Of a stretch of 64,000 nucleotides of DNA, positions 32,018 through 44,227 are shown in pieces. Numbering within the stretch: position 1 is the stretch's first letter; each line of letters opens with the position of its first letter. The DNA comes from Choristoneura fumiferana (lineage: Eukaryota; Arthropoda; Insecta; Lepidoptera; Tortricidae), in the NCBI RefSeq assembly GCF_025370935.1, contig NC_133491.1:15012650-15076649 (forward strand), read 5' to 3'. The notes beneath the pieces were generated by a model. It had not been told where the DNA came from and made no database searches. It worked only from the letters and a program-made list of their open reading frames with translations. The position numbers and the translations under genes were made by a program.

Positions 32018-32205
32018 GCTTTTGCCCGCGACTTCGCGTGGGGTACGGTTATCGCGCGCTGTTCCCTCGGGAACTGTGCATTTTTTGGGCTAAAAGCCCA
32101 TAAACTATCTCTTTGCCAAAAATCAAGTCGATCCGTCGCTCCGTTTCGACGTGAAAGACAAACAAACTTACAAACACACTTTCGCATTTATAATATTAGG
32201 ATGGA
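32018..32205 (+). repeat. CATTTATAATATTAG-type interspersed repeat
   Basis: 'ctagcttttgcccgcgactt' to 'cgcatttataatattaggat'. Typical copy. Confidence 0.65.
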
Positions 32206-32276
32206 TTATATTAGAACAAACGGTTCTGGAAATTAATATGAAGAACCCACGCAACCACTCAAAAGTTACTAATTTT

Positions 32277-32515
32277 AACCCCCGCCGCAAAAAGAGGGGT
32301 GTTTTAAGTTTGACACTAATGTCAGTCTGTCTGTCTGTGGCATCGTATATCTCTCAAACGGACACGCCGATTACGATGCGGTTTTTTAGCGCGAAAGCGA
32401 GTTTCCTTGAGGTAGTTTTCAGCTTTGTTTGATAAAAAATAGATTCAGCCGTTTTTGGGATATTAAACTTTGAAATAACAATGCCGTGGGGTTTTTAACT
32501 TTTTAAACTTGGTTA
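32277..32515 (+). repeat. GACGCAAAAAGAGGGGTG-type repeat
   Basis: 'cgccgcaaaaagaggggtgt' to 'ttgggatattaaactttgaa'. Together with 32018-32205 it separates the two halves of the duplicated intronic block. Confidence 0.6.
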
Positions 32516-32546
32516 GGTTATAATTTGCGTAATATTTGCCGCCAAT

Positions 32547-32665
32547 TTCCCGAACTTGGCTCTCCAGACGTCCGCACTGCCAAGCCGTGTTTAGCGAGCG
32601 GTGATATGATACGCGGTACACAGTACAACAAACAGTTAATTACGGGCTGATCGATCCTCGCCCCT
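32547..32665. repeat. Diverged non-coding duplicate, copy B
   Basis: Partner of 31797-31925: 'tttcccgaacttggctct', 'ggtgatatgatac', 'acaacaaacagttaattacg', 'tgatcgatcc'. Substitutions and small gaps show the duplication is old. Confidence 0.7.
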
Positions 32666-32854
32666 GGGAGTAGGGCTGGGGCAACCCATGTCGATAGTCG
32701 GCGATTTGTTTAATAGTTTATGTTATATCTTAACCACTTTGTGCGTGATACTCGCTAGAACCCTGTTGCAGTCAGTAGTATGTTTTTTTGTCAAAAAAAT
32801 TACATCATTACATAAGAACCATCGCTCGAAAACCTGCTTTCAAATAAAAAAAAC

Positions 32855-33140
32855 GCTTTCAAATCGGTCCACCCGTTTAAGAGCTACGGTGCCACAGACA
32901 GACACACAGCGGCCAAACTTATAACACCCCTCTTTTTGCGTCGGGTGTTAAAAACACCAATGCACTGTAAAATGTCAATTATACAAAAAAACTGTCTATG
33001 GCATCGTAGCTCTTAAACGGATGATCCAATTTCAATGCGGTTTCTTTTAGTTGAAAGCAAGTTTCCTTGCGATGGTTCTTAAGTATATCACATTAAAACC
33101 AGTTCAGTCATTTTCGAGATAATGAACTTTGAATTGTCAA
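32855..33140. repeat. Two more copies of the GACGCAAAAAGAGGGGTG repeat
   Basis: An inverted copy at 32855-32950 ends 'aacacccctctttttgcgtc'; a plus copy at about 33000-33140 has 'ttttcgagataatgaactttg'. Confidence 0.5.
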
Positions 33141-33279
33141 TTTTTTTAGTTGGTCAGGTTATCATCACAAAATCATTCGTCAAAAAATTACGCAGAGAAA
33201 AAAGATGGCAATCTGAGTTTAGCGCAAGCATAGTCGCAGGTGAAAGCTAGTTTACTAAATAAACCGGTTATTAATCTCG

Positions 33280-33460
33280 ACTCAGTCCCAACACTGGGCC
33301 ATCTCTAATCATAGCTACATCCGTCAAGTGGTCACTTCCGTAATTGGCCCGCAAATGAATTCGCGTGACATTCGGCTGCTATGCGGCACCTATATGTCTG
33401 TTGCCGCCATGTTAGCTTGTCGGATTATAGCGGTTCCTGTACGGGACCACGGTATAATTA
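33280..33460. other. Repeat-free block, possible regulatory DNA
   Basis: 'gtcccaacactgggccatct' to 'gcggttcctgtacgggacca'. Includes TCAAGTGG, which matches NK2-type homeodomain sites. No repeat match or coding frame. Regulatory role is only a possibility. Confidence 0.25.
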
Positions 33461-33566
33461 CATAGTATACTAATACAAGCTGAAATTTAAATAGCAAAGC
33501 GAATGCTCGTTGAAATGGTAATGGGCAAGCCATATAAGCACCATTATCAGACCAATAGAATCAAGT

Positions 33567-33722
33567 GTAAATCTGTATAAAAAAATATACCTCGTTGAGA
33601 TTCTTGCCGGATTCTTCTCAACAGAGGTTTTTCCGAACCGGTGGTAGATTTTTTTTGACATTCATAAGTGCTTGTTATAGCCTAAATTGAATAAAGATAT
33701 TTTGACTTTGACTTTGACTTTT
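33567..33722 (+). mobile_element. LINE 3' end with GACTTT tail
   Basis: Near-identical to 22868-23045 ('ctcaacagaggtttttccga', 'tgacattcataagtgcttgt', 'ttttgactttgactttgact'). Followed by A/G-rich simple sequence to about 33950. Confidence 0.7.
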
Positions 33723-34102
33723 GTATTTTGCCAGAATAATGCACAGGAAGGTCATTACATTGTGATTGTTTACAATATATTCAGCCTGTATGCAGGCTTG
33801 CAAATATTTTATTTAGAAGGAAGAAAGAAAGAAAGAATAAATTTGTTTAGTGAAATTCGGCAAAAAAATACAGCTAAAAAACAGACAACTTAATATTTAT
33901 ATAAGTATTAAACAGGAAGAAAGAAAGAGAAAAGAAAAATTGTTGCGAAAGAAATACAAAAGGCCATACTCAGCGTTTTCAGTAGACCGTTTACTTTTTT
34001 CATTTTACAGGCAATTAATAATTTAATAAAGATATAAATTACCTATGTCAATTACAAAATTAAGATACATTGAAAATCATAACAATAAATGAGTTCCACT
34101 TG

Positions 34103-34226
34103 CCATCAGAGATTTTAGAGCGGCCAAGGCTGTCAAAAGTATCGGAACATGCACTCTACCATTAAGGTATTAGAGCTCATGTTTCGATATTTTTGATCAC
34201 CTTGGCAGCTCCGAAATGACTGATGG
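34103..34226. mobile_element. Imperfect fold-back element
   Basis: 'ccatcagagattttagagcg' and 'aagtatcggaacatg' mirror 'catgtttcgatattttt' and 'gaaatgactgatgg'. About 124 bp, with several mismatches in the arms. Confidence 0.55.
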
Positions 34227-34529
34227 AGACTGTACGCGAGGACTTACAAGAATGTAAATTCGCCTACATCTAAAGCTACCGCGGTAGGCCAACGAAGAAG
34301 CGAGCAACAGCTAGTAAATATTATCCTACTTCCCACTTATCTATCTATTATTATATAAATAAAAATGAATCGTCAAATGTGTTGCTAAGCGCAAAACTCG
34401 GGAACGACTGGTCCGATTTCGCTAATTCTTTTTTTGTTGTGTTCATTACTGTGAGGAGAAGGTTTTTATGGAAGAAAATACAGAAAAAAACAACGGGGGC
34501 GAAGCCGCGGGCAACAGCTAGTTTATAAT

Positions 34530-35096
34530 AAATGCGAAAGTTTGTAAGTCTGTTTATTTATTTGCTACTTCATCACGGCTAAACCACTGAACTGAGTTAC
34601 ATGAAATTCGGTATACAGATAGATTGAGTCCCGGGGAAGGACATAGGATAGTTTTGATCCCGGGAAATTTCATAGTTCAAACGGGATAGTGAAAACCGAA
34701 TTCTACGCGGACGGAGTCGCGGGTAACAGGCTAGTATATTATATGTAAATGCGAAAGTTTGTGAGTGAGTGAGTGAGTGAGTATGTTTGTTACTCCTTCA
34801 CGCTGAAACGGCTGGACGGATTTGGATTAAATTTAGTATGTAGATAGCTAGGCATCTGGATTAAAACATAGGCTGCTTTTTATCTCAATATTCTCATGGG
34901 ATAGGGAAAAAAAATCGAAATAACAACCGCTGGGCTTAGTGTCATGAAATTTGACATGATTGTTTTTAATGTAACGTCAATGAAAACCACGATTTAACTA
35001 TCAGGAATTCCCACGGGAATTTGTGAAAATCCCGGAATTTCAATTCAGCTGCTGGATCTAACGATTTACGTGTGCAAAGTCGCGGATAAACACTAG
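34530..35096 (-). repeat. Two inverted CATTTATAATATTAG-type repeats in tandem
   Basis: 34530-34735 ('ataataaatgcgaaagtttg' to 'gcgggtaacaggctag') and 34737-35096 ('atgcgaaagtttgtgagtga' to 'gcggataaacactag'), abutting and in the same orientation. Confidence 0.6.
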
Positions 35097-35099
35097 AAT

Positions 35100-35660
35100 T
35101 AGATAAAGGTCAATTCGCGATCCCGCACCGGAACTCCCCACAATGCAATCCACTTGCAAACACGTACATAATTATTATTGATTGCGCATTAGTACAGAGA
35201 GAGAGAGAGAGAGGGACACAGCGCAACAGGACACATGTGTGTGAGGGAGACAGCTGACACAAAGGTATGTTACATGTCAAAGACTAATTGCTCCGGTTAA
35301 TGTCGGTTTAATAACAGTTGAGTGATGCGTGGTAATTAGTTTGGATGTTACATTTGTAGCCTTTGGCCTTTTAGGTGGCCATTGTGTGATGGCCTAAATC
35401 CTGGCTGTGAAGTCAGAAGTCCCAGGTTCGAGTCACGGTATGATTGGGCAGGCATTCATTATGTTTTTTTTAATTGCAATAGGAAACATATAGTTTATAT
35501 AACATGTTTTTCAGAACTCAGAGTTAATAATAGTACATAATAATTTCCACATATAATTTATACATTTTTTGCTCAAAAAAGTTATTCTGACGCAAGTATA
35601 GTCGACCAAAAAATTGGTTTACCACCTTAACGTCTAATGTCATTTGTAGCGCTTAAAAAC
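35100..35660. other. Unassigned DNA with a GA microsatellite and a tRNA-like fragment
   Basis: GA repeat at 35196-35214. At about 35370-35440 'ggtggccattgtgtgatggc' and 'ccaggttcgagtca' (box B-like) suggest an eroded tRNA-derived SINE head. No gene. Confidence 0.4.
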
Positions 35661-35667
35661 GTCAAAG

Positions 35668-36300
35668 CCTATTAACCGACTACAAAAAAGGAGGAGTTTA
35701 TCAATTCGATTGTATTTTTTTTATGTTTGTTACCTCGGAACTCCGTCATTTATGAACGGTTTTGAAATTATATTTTTTGGGTTCGTCTAGGAATGCTTTC
35801 AATTAGGTCCCATAAGCACCAAATCAGGATCTGATGATTGGATCCTAAGGAAATCGAGGGAACTCTTCAAATGTTGTAGGGGCACTTATGGTAATTTCGA
35901 TATATTTAGTTGGTATTCATCATTTGGTGAAGCGGAACTGATGATGAAGACCACAGATGACCATCAGAGTTACTCAATAACAAGTATTTCACGGGTTGAA
36001 TTTCAATTAAGTTTAACACAGTTGCTAAGCAATTTATGCTTCTCGTAATGCATATGGTGAAATGGAACGGGTGGTGAAGCACCAGGACTCCTCAATAATG
36101 AACGCATCTGCATCGTAAAAAACAATCTTTTGTAAAAGGCGACGAGCAGTTGAACTTTTGTATCTTTAAGTATTTACACTAAAAAGCGTGAAAAAACATT
36201 TGTACATAACAAAAAATTTAACCGACGAAAAAAAACCATGAAAATAATTATCTACCATTCTGCAGTAGGTGCCTCAGGACTAGCCAGCAATCGATGCTTT
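35668..36300. repeat. Interspersed repeat with AACCGAC ends
   Basis: Starts 'ttaaccgactacaaaaaagg'. At 36217-36300 a second 'ttaaccgacgaaaaaaaacc' begins a degraded copy of the MITE seen at 7258. Internal sequence is non-coding. Confidence 0.45.
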
Positions 36301-36510
36301 TTGTGAAAACTACCAACCAATACTCGTTTATGAAACAGCCCGTGTACCTGTATACATAGTTACAGGCCTATGTTTTACGTTATGTACACAGTGCAAATAA
36401 ACGCGCTCTCATCAATACGATTAAATTGATAATGCGGTTGCACTGTGCAATTAAATTTACTTTGTTTGTAGAACGCTATACTGCAGGTGCATCTACACAT
36501 CCTATTAATA

Positions 36511-36823
36511 TACAGTCAAGGAATATGAATCACGTACCATCAGCCAAATAAGTGGTCTATCAATTTTGAAACAAGTTCCTATCAAATGAATATGTCGCTA
36601 AAGTCGAACTTTCAAGTTGACAGACACGTCTATTGGCATTATTGTTTTATGACATGCAAACGATTATCAACTTTAGGGTGGTAGACCGCATATTTGGCTG
36701 ATGGTACCAGGGTAGCTTTGTGCTACTAATGTCATGTTGACATCCCATACATCTGCCAAAGAAATCATAGCGAAATTGGTTATGAAAAGATTCCACCCTG
36801 GTGATTTTGTTTCCTCGACTGTA
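36511..36823. mobile_element. Non-autonomous DNA transposon, ~313 bp
   Basis: Ends TACAGTCAAGGAA and TTCCTCGACTGTA are inverted repeats. A second inverted pair inside ('taccatcagccaaata' with 'tatttggctgatggta') makes a two-step fold-back. The TACAGT start recalls Tc1/mariner-type ends, but the class is not proven. Confidence 0.65.
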
Positions 36824-36829
36824 CATGCG

Positions 36830-36972
36830 AGAGTTTGTATGTGAGTGTGTGAGTATGTCTGTTACTCCTTCAGCGCTAAAACGGCTGGCTGGATTTGGAT
36901 AAAATTTGGTACGTAGATAGCTGGATGCTTAGAATAACACATAAGCTACTTTTATCCCGATATTCTTTCGGG
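36830..36972 (-). repeat. CATTTATAATATTAG-type repeat, 3' part
   Basis: 'atgcgagagtttgtatgtga' through 'aaacggctggctggatttgg'. It abuts the SINE at 36989. Confidence 0.55.
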
Positions 36973-36988
36973 ATCGGGATATAATTGT

Positions 36989-37232
36989 CGACCGGATGGC
37001 TAAGTGGTTAGAGAACCTGACCACGAAGCTTGAGATCCCGGGTTCGATTCCCAGCCGGGGCAGATATTTGTATGAATAATACGAATATTTGTTCTCGGTA
37101 TGTATTTAAGTATGTATTTATCTATATAAGTATGTTTATCCCTTGCCTAGTATCTATAGTACAAGCTTTGCTTAGTTTGGGACTAGGTCAATTGGTGTCA
37201 AATGTCACATGATATTTATTTATTTATTTAAA
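36989..37232 (+). mobile_element. tRNA-derived SINE with TTTA tail
   Basis: tRNA-like head with box A TGGCTAAGTGG and box B GGTTCGATTCC, then a body ('aatattt', 'ctcggtatgtatttaagtat') and a terminal (TTTA)n. Different family from the SINE at 21698: its 3' end lacks the GATGAT tail. The 60-codon frame at 37030 is SINE sequence. Confidence 0.75.
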
Positions 37233-37239
37233 ATCTTAA

Positions 37240-38730
37240 AATGTCATCCGCTGCGTATGAAGTGATTAATTAAATCAATCCGGTTACCTAACTCACGTCT
37301 TAATTTCAATTCGCCTTAATTGCTGTTTAATTTCAATTAACATGAGTGAGTCTTGCGGTAGATATGTTCGAAACTTGGCGTTGTTGTGTATAATTTTTTA
37401 ATGTTTTAGCCGTTTTTGACATTACTGAACTTTGAAATAATAATATTGTTGCAAACGCAACTGTTTCTATTTTATCATGTTTTAAATTTATACATAAAAT
37501 CACTTACGCTGTAAAGTAAAATCAAAACGTACTACAAAGGGCATGACGTTAAAATTTTGACCAATCACAGCTTCGCATGTACTAGAATATAAAGCTATGT
37601 AACCGTCAAAAGACACACTTTTTTTCGGCACTTTCCTATGTAGTACACCAGCTACCTCCGAAATTATACGTACAGTCGAATCTTTATCGAAGTTTTATTC
37701 AAGCATCGCTATAAAACCCTCTACTTCAGCAGCCAGGGTTTCGGCAGCTACAAATATCAAGTTTTTTTAACGTCTCTAGGTTGTCATATTATGACTACGG
37801 AATGCTAAAAACTTATAAACGATGATGATGATGATGATCACTTCTGATTTTGATCTTACGAGTGAACTTGATTTCCCCACACGCACGGATATTAGATGCT
37901 TGCTAATATCAAAACGAACGTTTGTAATAAGTACAGTCAGTAATCAATAGGAGCGCCCGTCAGATCACAGCGGAGGGATAGAGAGATGTGCCATTAGTTT
38001 TATTCAGTTTTATCCGATATCGATAATGTAGGCATACGATGATATAACTTGGCAATTGAGTGTATAAAAATTACAATAATTATGTTTAAGTAATATTGTT
38101 ATTTGCTTATGCATTAATTTAATGTTTTTAACGCCACTAAAATAAACATCTATCATTACAAATTATCTATCCATGTGGACTTATACTATGTTATAGTAAT
38201 TAGTGTGTAGTAAGTATTACTAAGTATATCTGTATATAGTTGTCCAAGTGTCACCCAAGGAGCTGGCTGAAAGTCATTGTGCTGAGCCAGTGTCCGATTC
38301 GCAACTGCCATAATAATATATGACACACTCTATCCTTCGTATTGTCTATTTGTAATAATACAGGGTGGAAAGTTGAGACGGGGCAGCAATACGGAGTTAA
38401 GACACTAACTTTAGTTAAAATGTTCAGTTTTTAGTTGTCTCCACACTGTTTTAAATTTTCTATTCGTATTCGTAAAAAAACAACATGCGAAAGTTTCACT
38501 TTGCAAATGAGTACCCTACGAACTGTACGGAAAAAGTTTTCTTTGATTTGTGGGTGTTCTAGTACTCTAACCTTAGTTGGTCTCAAAGAGTGTTTAATCC
38601 TTGATATAGAAATGGAACCAATTGCCAATTTAATAAAAGTCAAATCTGTCGATTTTCTCGCTGATCGACATTCAAAATATATATATAAGATGCAGCTAAA
38701 TTCATATTAAATAACTCGCGTCTTTAATAG
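37240..38730. other. Unassigned DNA
   Basis: Opposed overlapping frames at 38431-38710 (70 and 91 codons) have no domain and codon content like their surroundings. A short ATG-repeat lies at 37820-37836. Nothing else supported. Confidence 0.35.
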
Positions 38731-38735
38731 AGTTT

Positions 38736-38902
38736 AGCTCGACATGTCTCGGGCTAATTCGTAGCTCTTTTTCCTAGGAGTAACGCGACTCGGCGGCTGC
38801 TCGAGCAGAGCGGTGGCGCGCAGTGCGTGTGTTGCGGCAGCCGCCGAGTCGCGTTGCTCCTAGGAAGAAGGGCTACGGATTATCTCGAAACATGTCGAGC
38901 TA
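38736..38902. mobile_element. Fold-back MITE with GC-rich arms
   Basis: 'ttagctcgacatgt', 'cctaggagtaacgcgactcg', 'gcggctgc' is mirrored by 'gcagccgc', 'cgagtcgcgttgctcctagg', 'acatgtcgagctag'. A 167-bp hairpin-forming element. Confidence 0.8.
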
Positions 38903-39429
38903 GTTTTATGTTCAAAATGCAGCTACATTACAAATATTTTTTTGCTTCTTAGTGTAGTAATAGCGTTATCAAACTCAAACTCACAACATTTATTGACATA
39001 AAAACTCACTACATCACAACAAAGACACAGTAAAAACATAAATAGAAGACGAGAGAAAAATTAGAGACGTTGTGCTGCAGTTTGGAGCCAAAAGGACTCA
39101 GCTCAGCATTTTGACGTAAGACGCCGGAGGGAGCATGTGCCGTAGCCCTGTAACCAGAGCTGCAGCGCTGGTTTTCAGCTGAACCCAGGTGAGTGTGCAT
39201 CTAGTAACCGAACACGTAATTATTGCGGGAAAAGAAAAACAATATTTTATATATATATAAGCCATCCAATAAAGAGTTTTTTATTAATAATTGGCCCTCT
39301 GGTCAAAATTTAATTAGCAAGAAAAAGCAATATTCACAAGACTCTAGCTTTCAAATACAAACAAATATTACTTACAAATCGCTTTTTTAACATGTTTTAT
39401 GTAATAACGTAATGTATGTATGTATGTAT

Positions 39430-39742
39430 CATCATCATCATCATCATCCCAGCCTATATACGTCCCAATGCTGGGCACAGGCCTCCTCTAAGAACAAGAG
39501 GCCTTGGGCCATAGTTCCCACGTGGGCCCAGTGCGGATTCGGAACTTCACACGCACCATTGAATTGCTTCGCAGGTTTGTGCAGGTTTCCGCACGATGTT
39601 TTTCTTCACCGCAAAGCTCGTGGTAAATTTCAAATGTAATTCCGCACATGAATTTCGAAAAACTCAGAGGTGCGAGCCGGGGTTTGAACCCACGACCCTC
39701 TGTTTAAGAGGCGATAGGTCAAACCACTAGGCCACCACGGCT
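39430..39742 (-). mobile_element. tRNA-derived SINE, full length
   Basis: Same family as 21698-21999. Head in the minus sense with box A intact and box B GGTTTGAACCC-like in complement. Six ATC/GAT units at the tail. Flanked by ATGTATGTATGTA-type repeats on both sides, consistent with a ~13-bp target duplication in simple sequence. Confidence 0.85.
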
Positions 39743-40482
39743 CTCATGTATGTATGTAAACTCTTTATTGTACAAAAAAATAAACAAAACACAATTGACA
39801 AAGTTGAGATACTTCTACAAAGGCGGACTTATCCCTTTTCAAACCTGTAACTATGTAATAATAATTGCAATTGCGTAACTATGTCTAAAATTGGCGTCAA
39901 ACTTATAACGCCCTTCTCTTTGCGTCGGGGGTAAGTACAAATGAAGGGTCCACGGAAAGAACATGCCGTCACTTTTTTTTTAATTGAGATTTTAGTCTCA
40001 AAATGAAGAGCTCGCAAAGTACTATGACATGATTTACCATTGAATTAAATAATCTGAAAATAATATAAAATATTTTTTTTTTACTTTTAAATAAATGGTA
40101 ACCATAGTAATTGTTCGTTATGTCTAAATTTAAAACCGTTATAACTCAAAAGTTGCTTAGGTGACTTAGACACGTTCTTTCCGTGGACCCTTCAAATCAT
40201 TTATCTACATCGATATCATTATTATCGGCAACCACCACATCCCTACTCTAGTAATCTCAGCCGGTGGGTACTGCCCGATGACTAAGCTTGTTAATCTACA
40301 ATTACTCATCCCCTCCCCAATCCCCCCTTATTCTTGGGACTCCCACGATATAGACAAAAGAAAAGTTCTTGGGGTGCTAAATATAGGATTGTAGGGCTCA
40401 GCAAAGTTGTCGGACTTGCAACAACTACGAAAAGAGCTGCCTCTAACCATTATCTATCTATGTTTATCTTTTATCATTAACC

Positions 40483-40740
40483 AGGTCCGCCCGGATTGCT
40501 ACCACCATCTTGCTCCCTAATCCTGCCGTGAAGCAGCAGTGCTTGCACTGTTGTGTTTCGGCGTGGAGAGTAAGACAGCCGGTGAAATTACTGGCACTTA
40601 AGGTATCCCATCTTAGGCCTTTAGGTTGGCAACGCATCTGCAATACCCCTGGTGTTGCAGGTGTTTATGGGCAGTGGTGATCTCTTACCTTCAGGAGACC
40701 CACTTGCTCGTTTGCCATCCAGTCGAATAAAAATAAAAAA
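40483..40740 (+). mobile_element. Retroelement 3' fragment (same family as in gene 1 3' UTR)
   Basis: 'ggtccgcccggattgctacc' to 'catccagtcgaataaaaata'. A further piece of CATTTATAATATTAG-type repeat follows at 40800-40965. Confidence 0.7.
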
Positions 40741-40999
40741 TAATAACCAGCAGTAAAATGCCCTTGTGAATTTCCAAAAAAAGTGGTTTACTTTAATGTT
40801 GAATAAAGAAGGTCCGTGCTAAGTTTCATGTCTCTAATACTAGGGGTTGAGATTTCGGGAGTTTATCCCGATTCGAAGGGGATATCGGGGTACAAAGTAG
40901 CCTGTGTGTTATTCCAGAGAAGCTGTTATCTGCATACCAAATTTCATTCAAATTCGTTTACCTGTTTTAGATGACTTTATTATTTAAATAGATGGCGAA

Positions 41000-42520
41000 A
41001 ATAAAAAAAACCTATTAGTTAGTAAAAAAATAGGAGTATAATTTTATGTGTGGGTAAGTATACATTATATCAAAAGGGCAAAAGTTAGTGATCATTTAAA
41101 TCATTATTCATTAAGTAGCGTGCATGATGGTTTGATGTGATGACCCAGATCATGATTTAATGGCGCGAAATTGCTCGATCACATCGCATCACTCAGCCAA
41201 CCATGGCACGTCACTAATAGGTCTTATTCTTAGCTACGTTGAGTGAAATATAATACTTACTTTATATTACGCCTTAGATATCTTGACAGTTGAGTCATCT
41301 TGATAATAGATTAGAATTTTGCATTTGTATAATCGGTGTTTTTTTTATTTGTTAGAATGACCTAACCTAATAAAAAAATAAAACTTGCTAAGAACCTCCG
41401 GAAGTATACTATCTTTCACGTAAAAAAACCACATCCAAATCGGTTCATTCGTTTGGGAGCTACGATGCCACAAATAAACAGACACTAACCCCTCCTTTTG
41501 CGTCGGGAGCTACATATACCTAGAGATATTCCCAGAAACTATTTTTTGTTTTAGCTAATTTGTAAGGAGAAATGTTAATAATACAGGTAAATAGATAGAA
41601 TTAGGTACAAAGGCGACACTGCGTGTACAGCTTAGCTATAATTATAGACGTACCTACGCACATCCTGTTAATTAAGTGGCGAACCGCAGATGTGTGACTG
41701 ATCAAAGGGTAGTGTGTCTTAGTCACTGAACACAGGTTACACAGGAGTGACGGAAACTTTTACACTCCATCTTAAAACCTTCAAGTTACAACTGTGTAAT
41801 TATTTGATAGATGGATACATTTCAATGTTTCAGCATCTTTATAGTGTAGGTTTTTTTTTAATTTCGAAAAGTCCCTTCATAGTGGATCTCTAGGACCCTC
41901 AAGAAACATGCCTGGCCAATTTAAAGTTCTAGCTCGAGTCGTTTCTCGGAGGGACAATGATGAATCGATCAGGACCTGATATTTTATACAGAATAGACTA
42001 TAGATCTACCTACCTAGAGATTCACCAACCGAAACTTACTACGTTTATCTAATAACTTCAACCTAACAATGTCTTTAATGTCATAATTAGTACAATAGAT
42101 TAATCAAGTGGAATTAATTAGCTTATTGTTATGCGAAACATAAACCTAACCTAACCTAATTCCCATTATACGTGTTTCATGATATCATGGTATCATGACG
42201 TCTTGTTTAACAACTTTGTCATTTGACATTTGGATGAATGGAAAGCTATACAGTGTGTTACCGGCAGCCGGACTTTTTTAAGGTAGGTTAAAGTAACGCA
42301 TTTCTGTAACCTAACCATAACATTAATTTAATTAATAAACTAAAATTTAGACTTTGTTAACTTTCTAACAAAATTATAATTGTCAGCAGCAATTTACAGC
42401 AAAGTTAATTGACAATAAGTGTAAATGGCAGCCGACAGATACTTTGATTATTACTTGTCAATTTACTTTTCTACCTACACTGTTTAAATGGGTTATAAAT
42501 ATTAATATGGGTATATGGGT
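41000..42520. other. Mostly unassigned AT-rich DNA
   Basis: Inverted repeat piece at 41395-41510 (GACGCAAAAAGAGGGGTG family) and a short CCTAACCTAACCTAA run at about 42147. No gene supported. Confidence 0.4.
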
Positions 42521-42526
42521 TATAGC

Positions 42527-43566
42527 ATCACTTCGTCTAAAAAACAACTGGTCTAAGCAGTAATGGTCTAAGTAGCAAGTGGTCTAAAAATTCCTCGAAT
42601 GTCAGTCGGTCTCCGTTCATCGATAATTCTTTGACCCAAAGTCGACGGATTTCCGCTTCGCGGAGCTCCTATTCCGTGAGGTTGAGGCGCTTCGCGCCTT
42701 GACGCAACTGTGACCTATCCTAAGTTTTTTTTTTTCAAATTTCCGACACGTTGCTTTTTAGACCACTTGCTTCTCAGACCAGTTGCTTCTTAAACCACTT
42801 GCTACTTATACTCGAGTCCAGAATAAGGCGAACCAACTTGACAGTTCATTACACACAAATGTTGCCACAGTTTCACCAGTGCTGTAATATCGATATTAAA
42901 AAAAACTTAATACGAAATAATAATAAAATAAATCTTTTATTTGAAAGATTTGGAAAAAAACCTGTTGAACATGGGTAAGCACGCCGTTCGCCATTTTGTT
43001 TTGTTGACGTTTCATATAATGTCTCTATTTAAGAGCGTTTATACCTGCTGAGCTGGCAGCGTTGCATTTTTGTTAGTTTTTCTCGATTATTCCATAAAAA
43101 TTGAATGAAAATTAAAAATGTGGACTTATAGAACTCTTCTTAATATATAAGTTAATGTGTCTACTCCAATAATTATTCGTGATAGACATTTATATTCTTT
43201 AAAAAAGAACAAATGTTTAATAACGGTTTTTAAAGAAAATTAAAGTCTATCACGAATAATTATTGGAGTACCTAGACACTAACTTATATACCTACTAAGA
43301 AGAGTTCTATCAGACCACATTTTTAATTTTCATTCAATTTTTATGGAATAATCGAGACAAACTAACAAAAATGCAACGTTGCCTGACAAACGAAGAATGA
43401 AGTGACAAACATTTTCATTCCGCGTCTACACAAGGTTATATCCACAATAATTGTATCGACATATCCATATGACTATTTTTTTTGCCTGGTAACATTTTCA
43501 GCTGTCAATCTAGTTCGCCTAATTCTAGACTAAAGTATAGACCAGCTGCTTTTTAGACGAAGTGAT
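42527..43566. mobile_element. ~1.04-kb non-autonomous element with inverted ends and an inner hairpin
   Basis: Ends: 'atcacttcgtctaaaaaaca' and its complement 'ttttagacgaagtgat', each followed inward by 'actggtcta' or 'agctggtcta'. Inside are repeated 'ggtctaagtagcaagtggtc' motifs in both orientations (42545-42595, 42755-42815) and a 330-bp palindrome at 43055-43383 ('gcagcgttgcatttttgtta' against 'aacaaaaatgcaacgttgc'). No transposase frame. Confidence 0.65.
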
Positions 43567-43920
43567 ATAATGCCGTTTAACACTCAAATCGAAGTACCCT
43601 CCATTTTGTGCTGCATTCGAATAAATATCCCCGTTGGCGTTACAGCAACTTGGAAAGTGAAGACGTAGCCAATATTATTCCACACGGAATGTAGCTTTGA
43701 TATTGGCGCATTGCAGCGTTCTTATCTGTCTAGTTTTCCTGAAAATCTAACAATTTGTTGTAAAATAAAGCTACTAAAAAGAAAACAGTGTAAGGGAAAT
43801 GTCCTAGAGTTTGACATGATCTTAATAGGTGCCTGCTGGTTATAGCTAACGGGACAGTGACCAGCACTCGGACGTCTCTCTTATTCCATATTATATGAAA
43901 TTAATGTTTTCATGTAGTGC

Positions 43921-44068
43921 AGCGTAGGACGTCCACCAACGAGATGGAAGGATGACCTGGTTAAAGCCGCGGGTTCACGGTGGATGCAGGCCGCTTCCAA
44001 CCGAAGCAACTGGAGGTCTATGGGGGAGGCCTATGTCCAACAGTGGACGTCCTACGGCTGAGATGATG
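43921..44068 (+). mobile_element. RTE-type LINE C-terminal coding and 3' tail fragment
   Basis: Translates in part as G-R-P-P-T-R-W-K-D-D-L-V-K-A-A-G-S-R-W-M-Q, as in residues ~483-503 of the LINE at 25146. Ends 'caacagtggacgtcctacgg', 'ctgagatgatga'. Confidence 0.75.
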
Positions 44069-44227
44069 AATGTTTTCATGTGTTAGTGTATTCAATCAGT
44101 GATGTAATTTTCAATATACTAAATTGACAGGACATTAATAAAAGTACAGCCAGAGGTTTAGCTTAAAAAAATAACAAATTTGAAAGGCCCCCGTACCAAG
44201 AAAATTTTTGCCCTCGTACCATGAGAC

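Noticed and set aside
36989..37062. tRNA gene
   Set aside because: Boxes A and B are present, but the sequence continues into a SINE body with a TTTA tail.
38431..38710. Opposed overlapping frames of 70 and 91 codons
   Set aside because: Both strands are open over the same stretch with no motif; probably chance or part of an old repeat.
42143..42162. Telomeric (TTAGG)n array
   Set aside because: Only about three CCTAA units here and at 51338. Both are short interstitial runs, and the one at 51338 is the end of a repeat.
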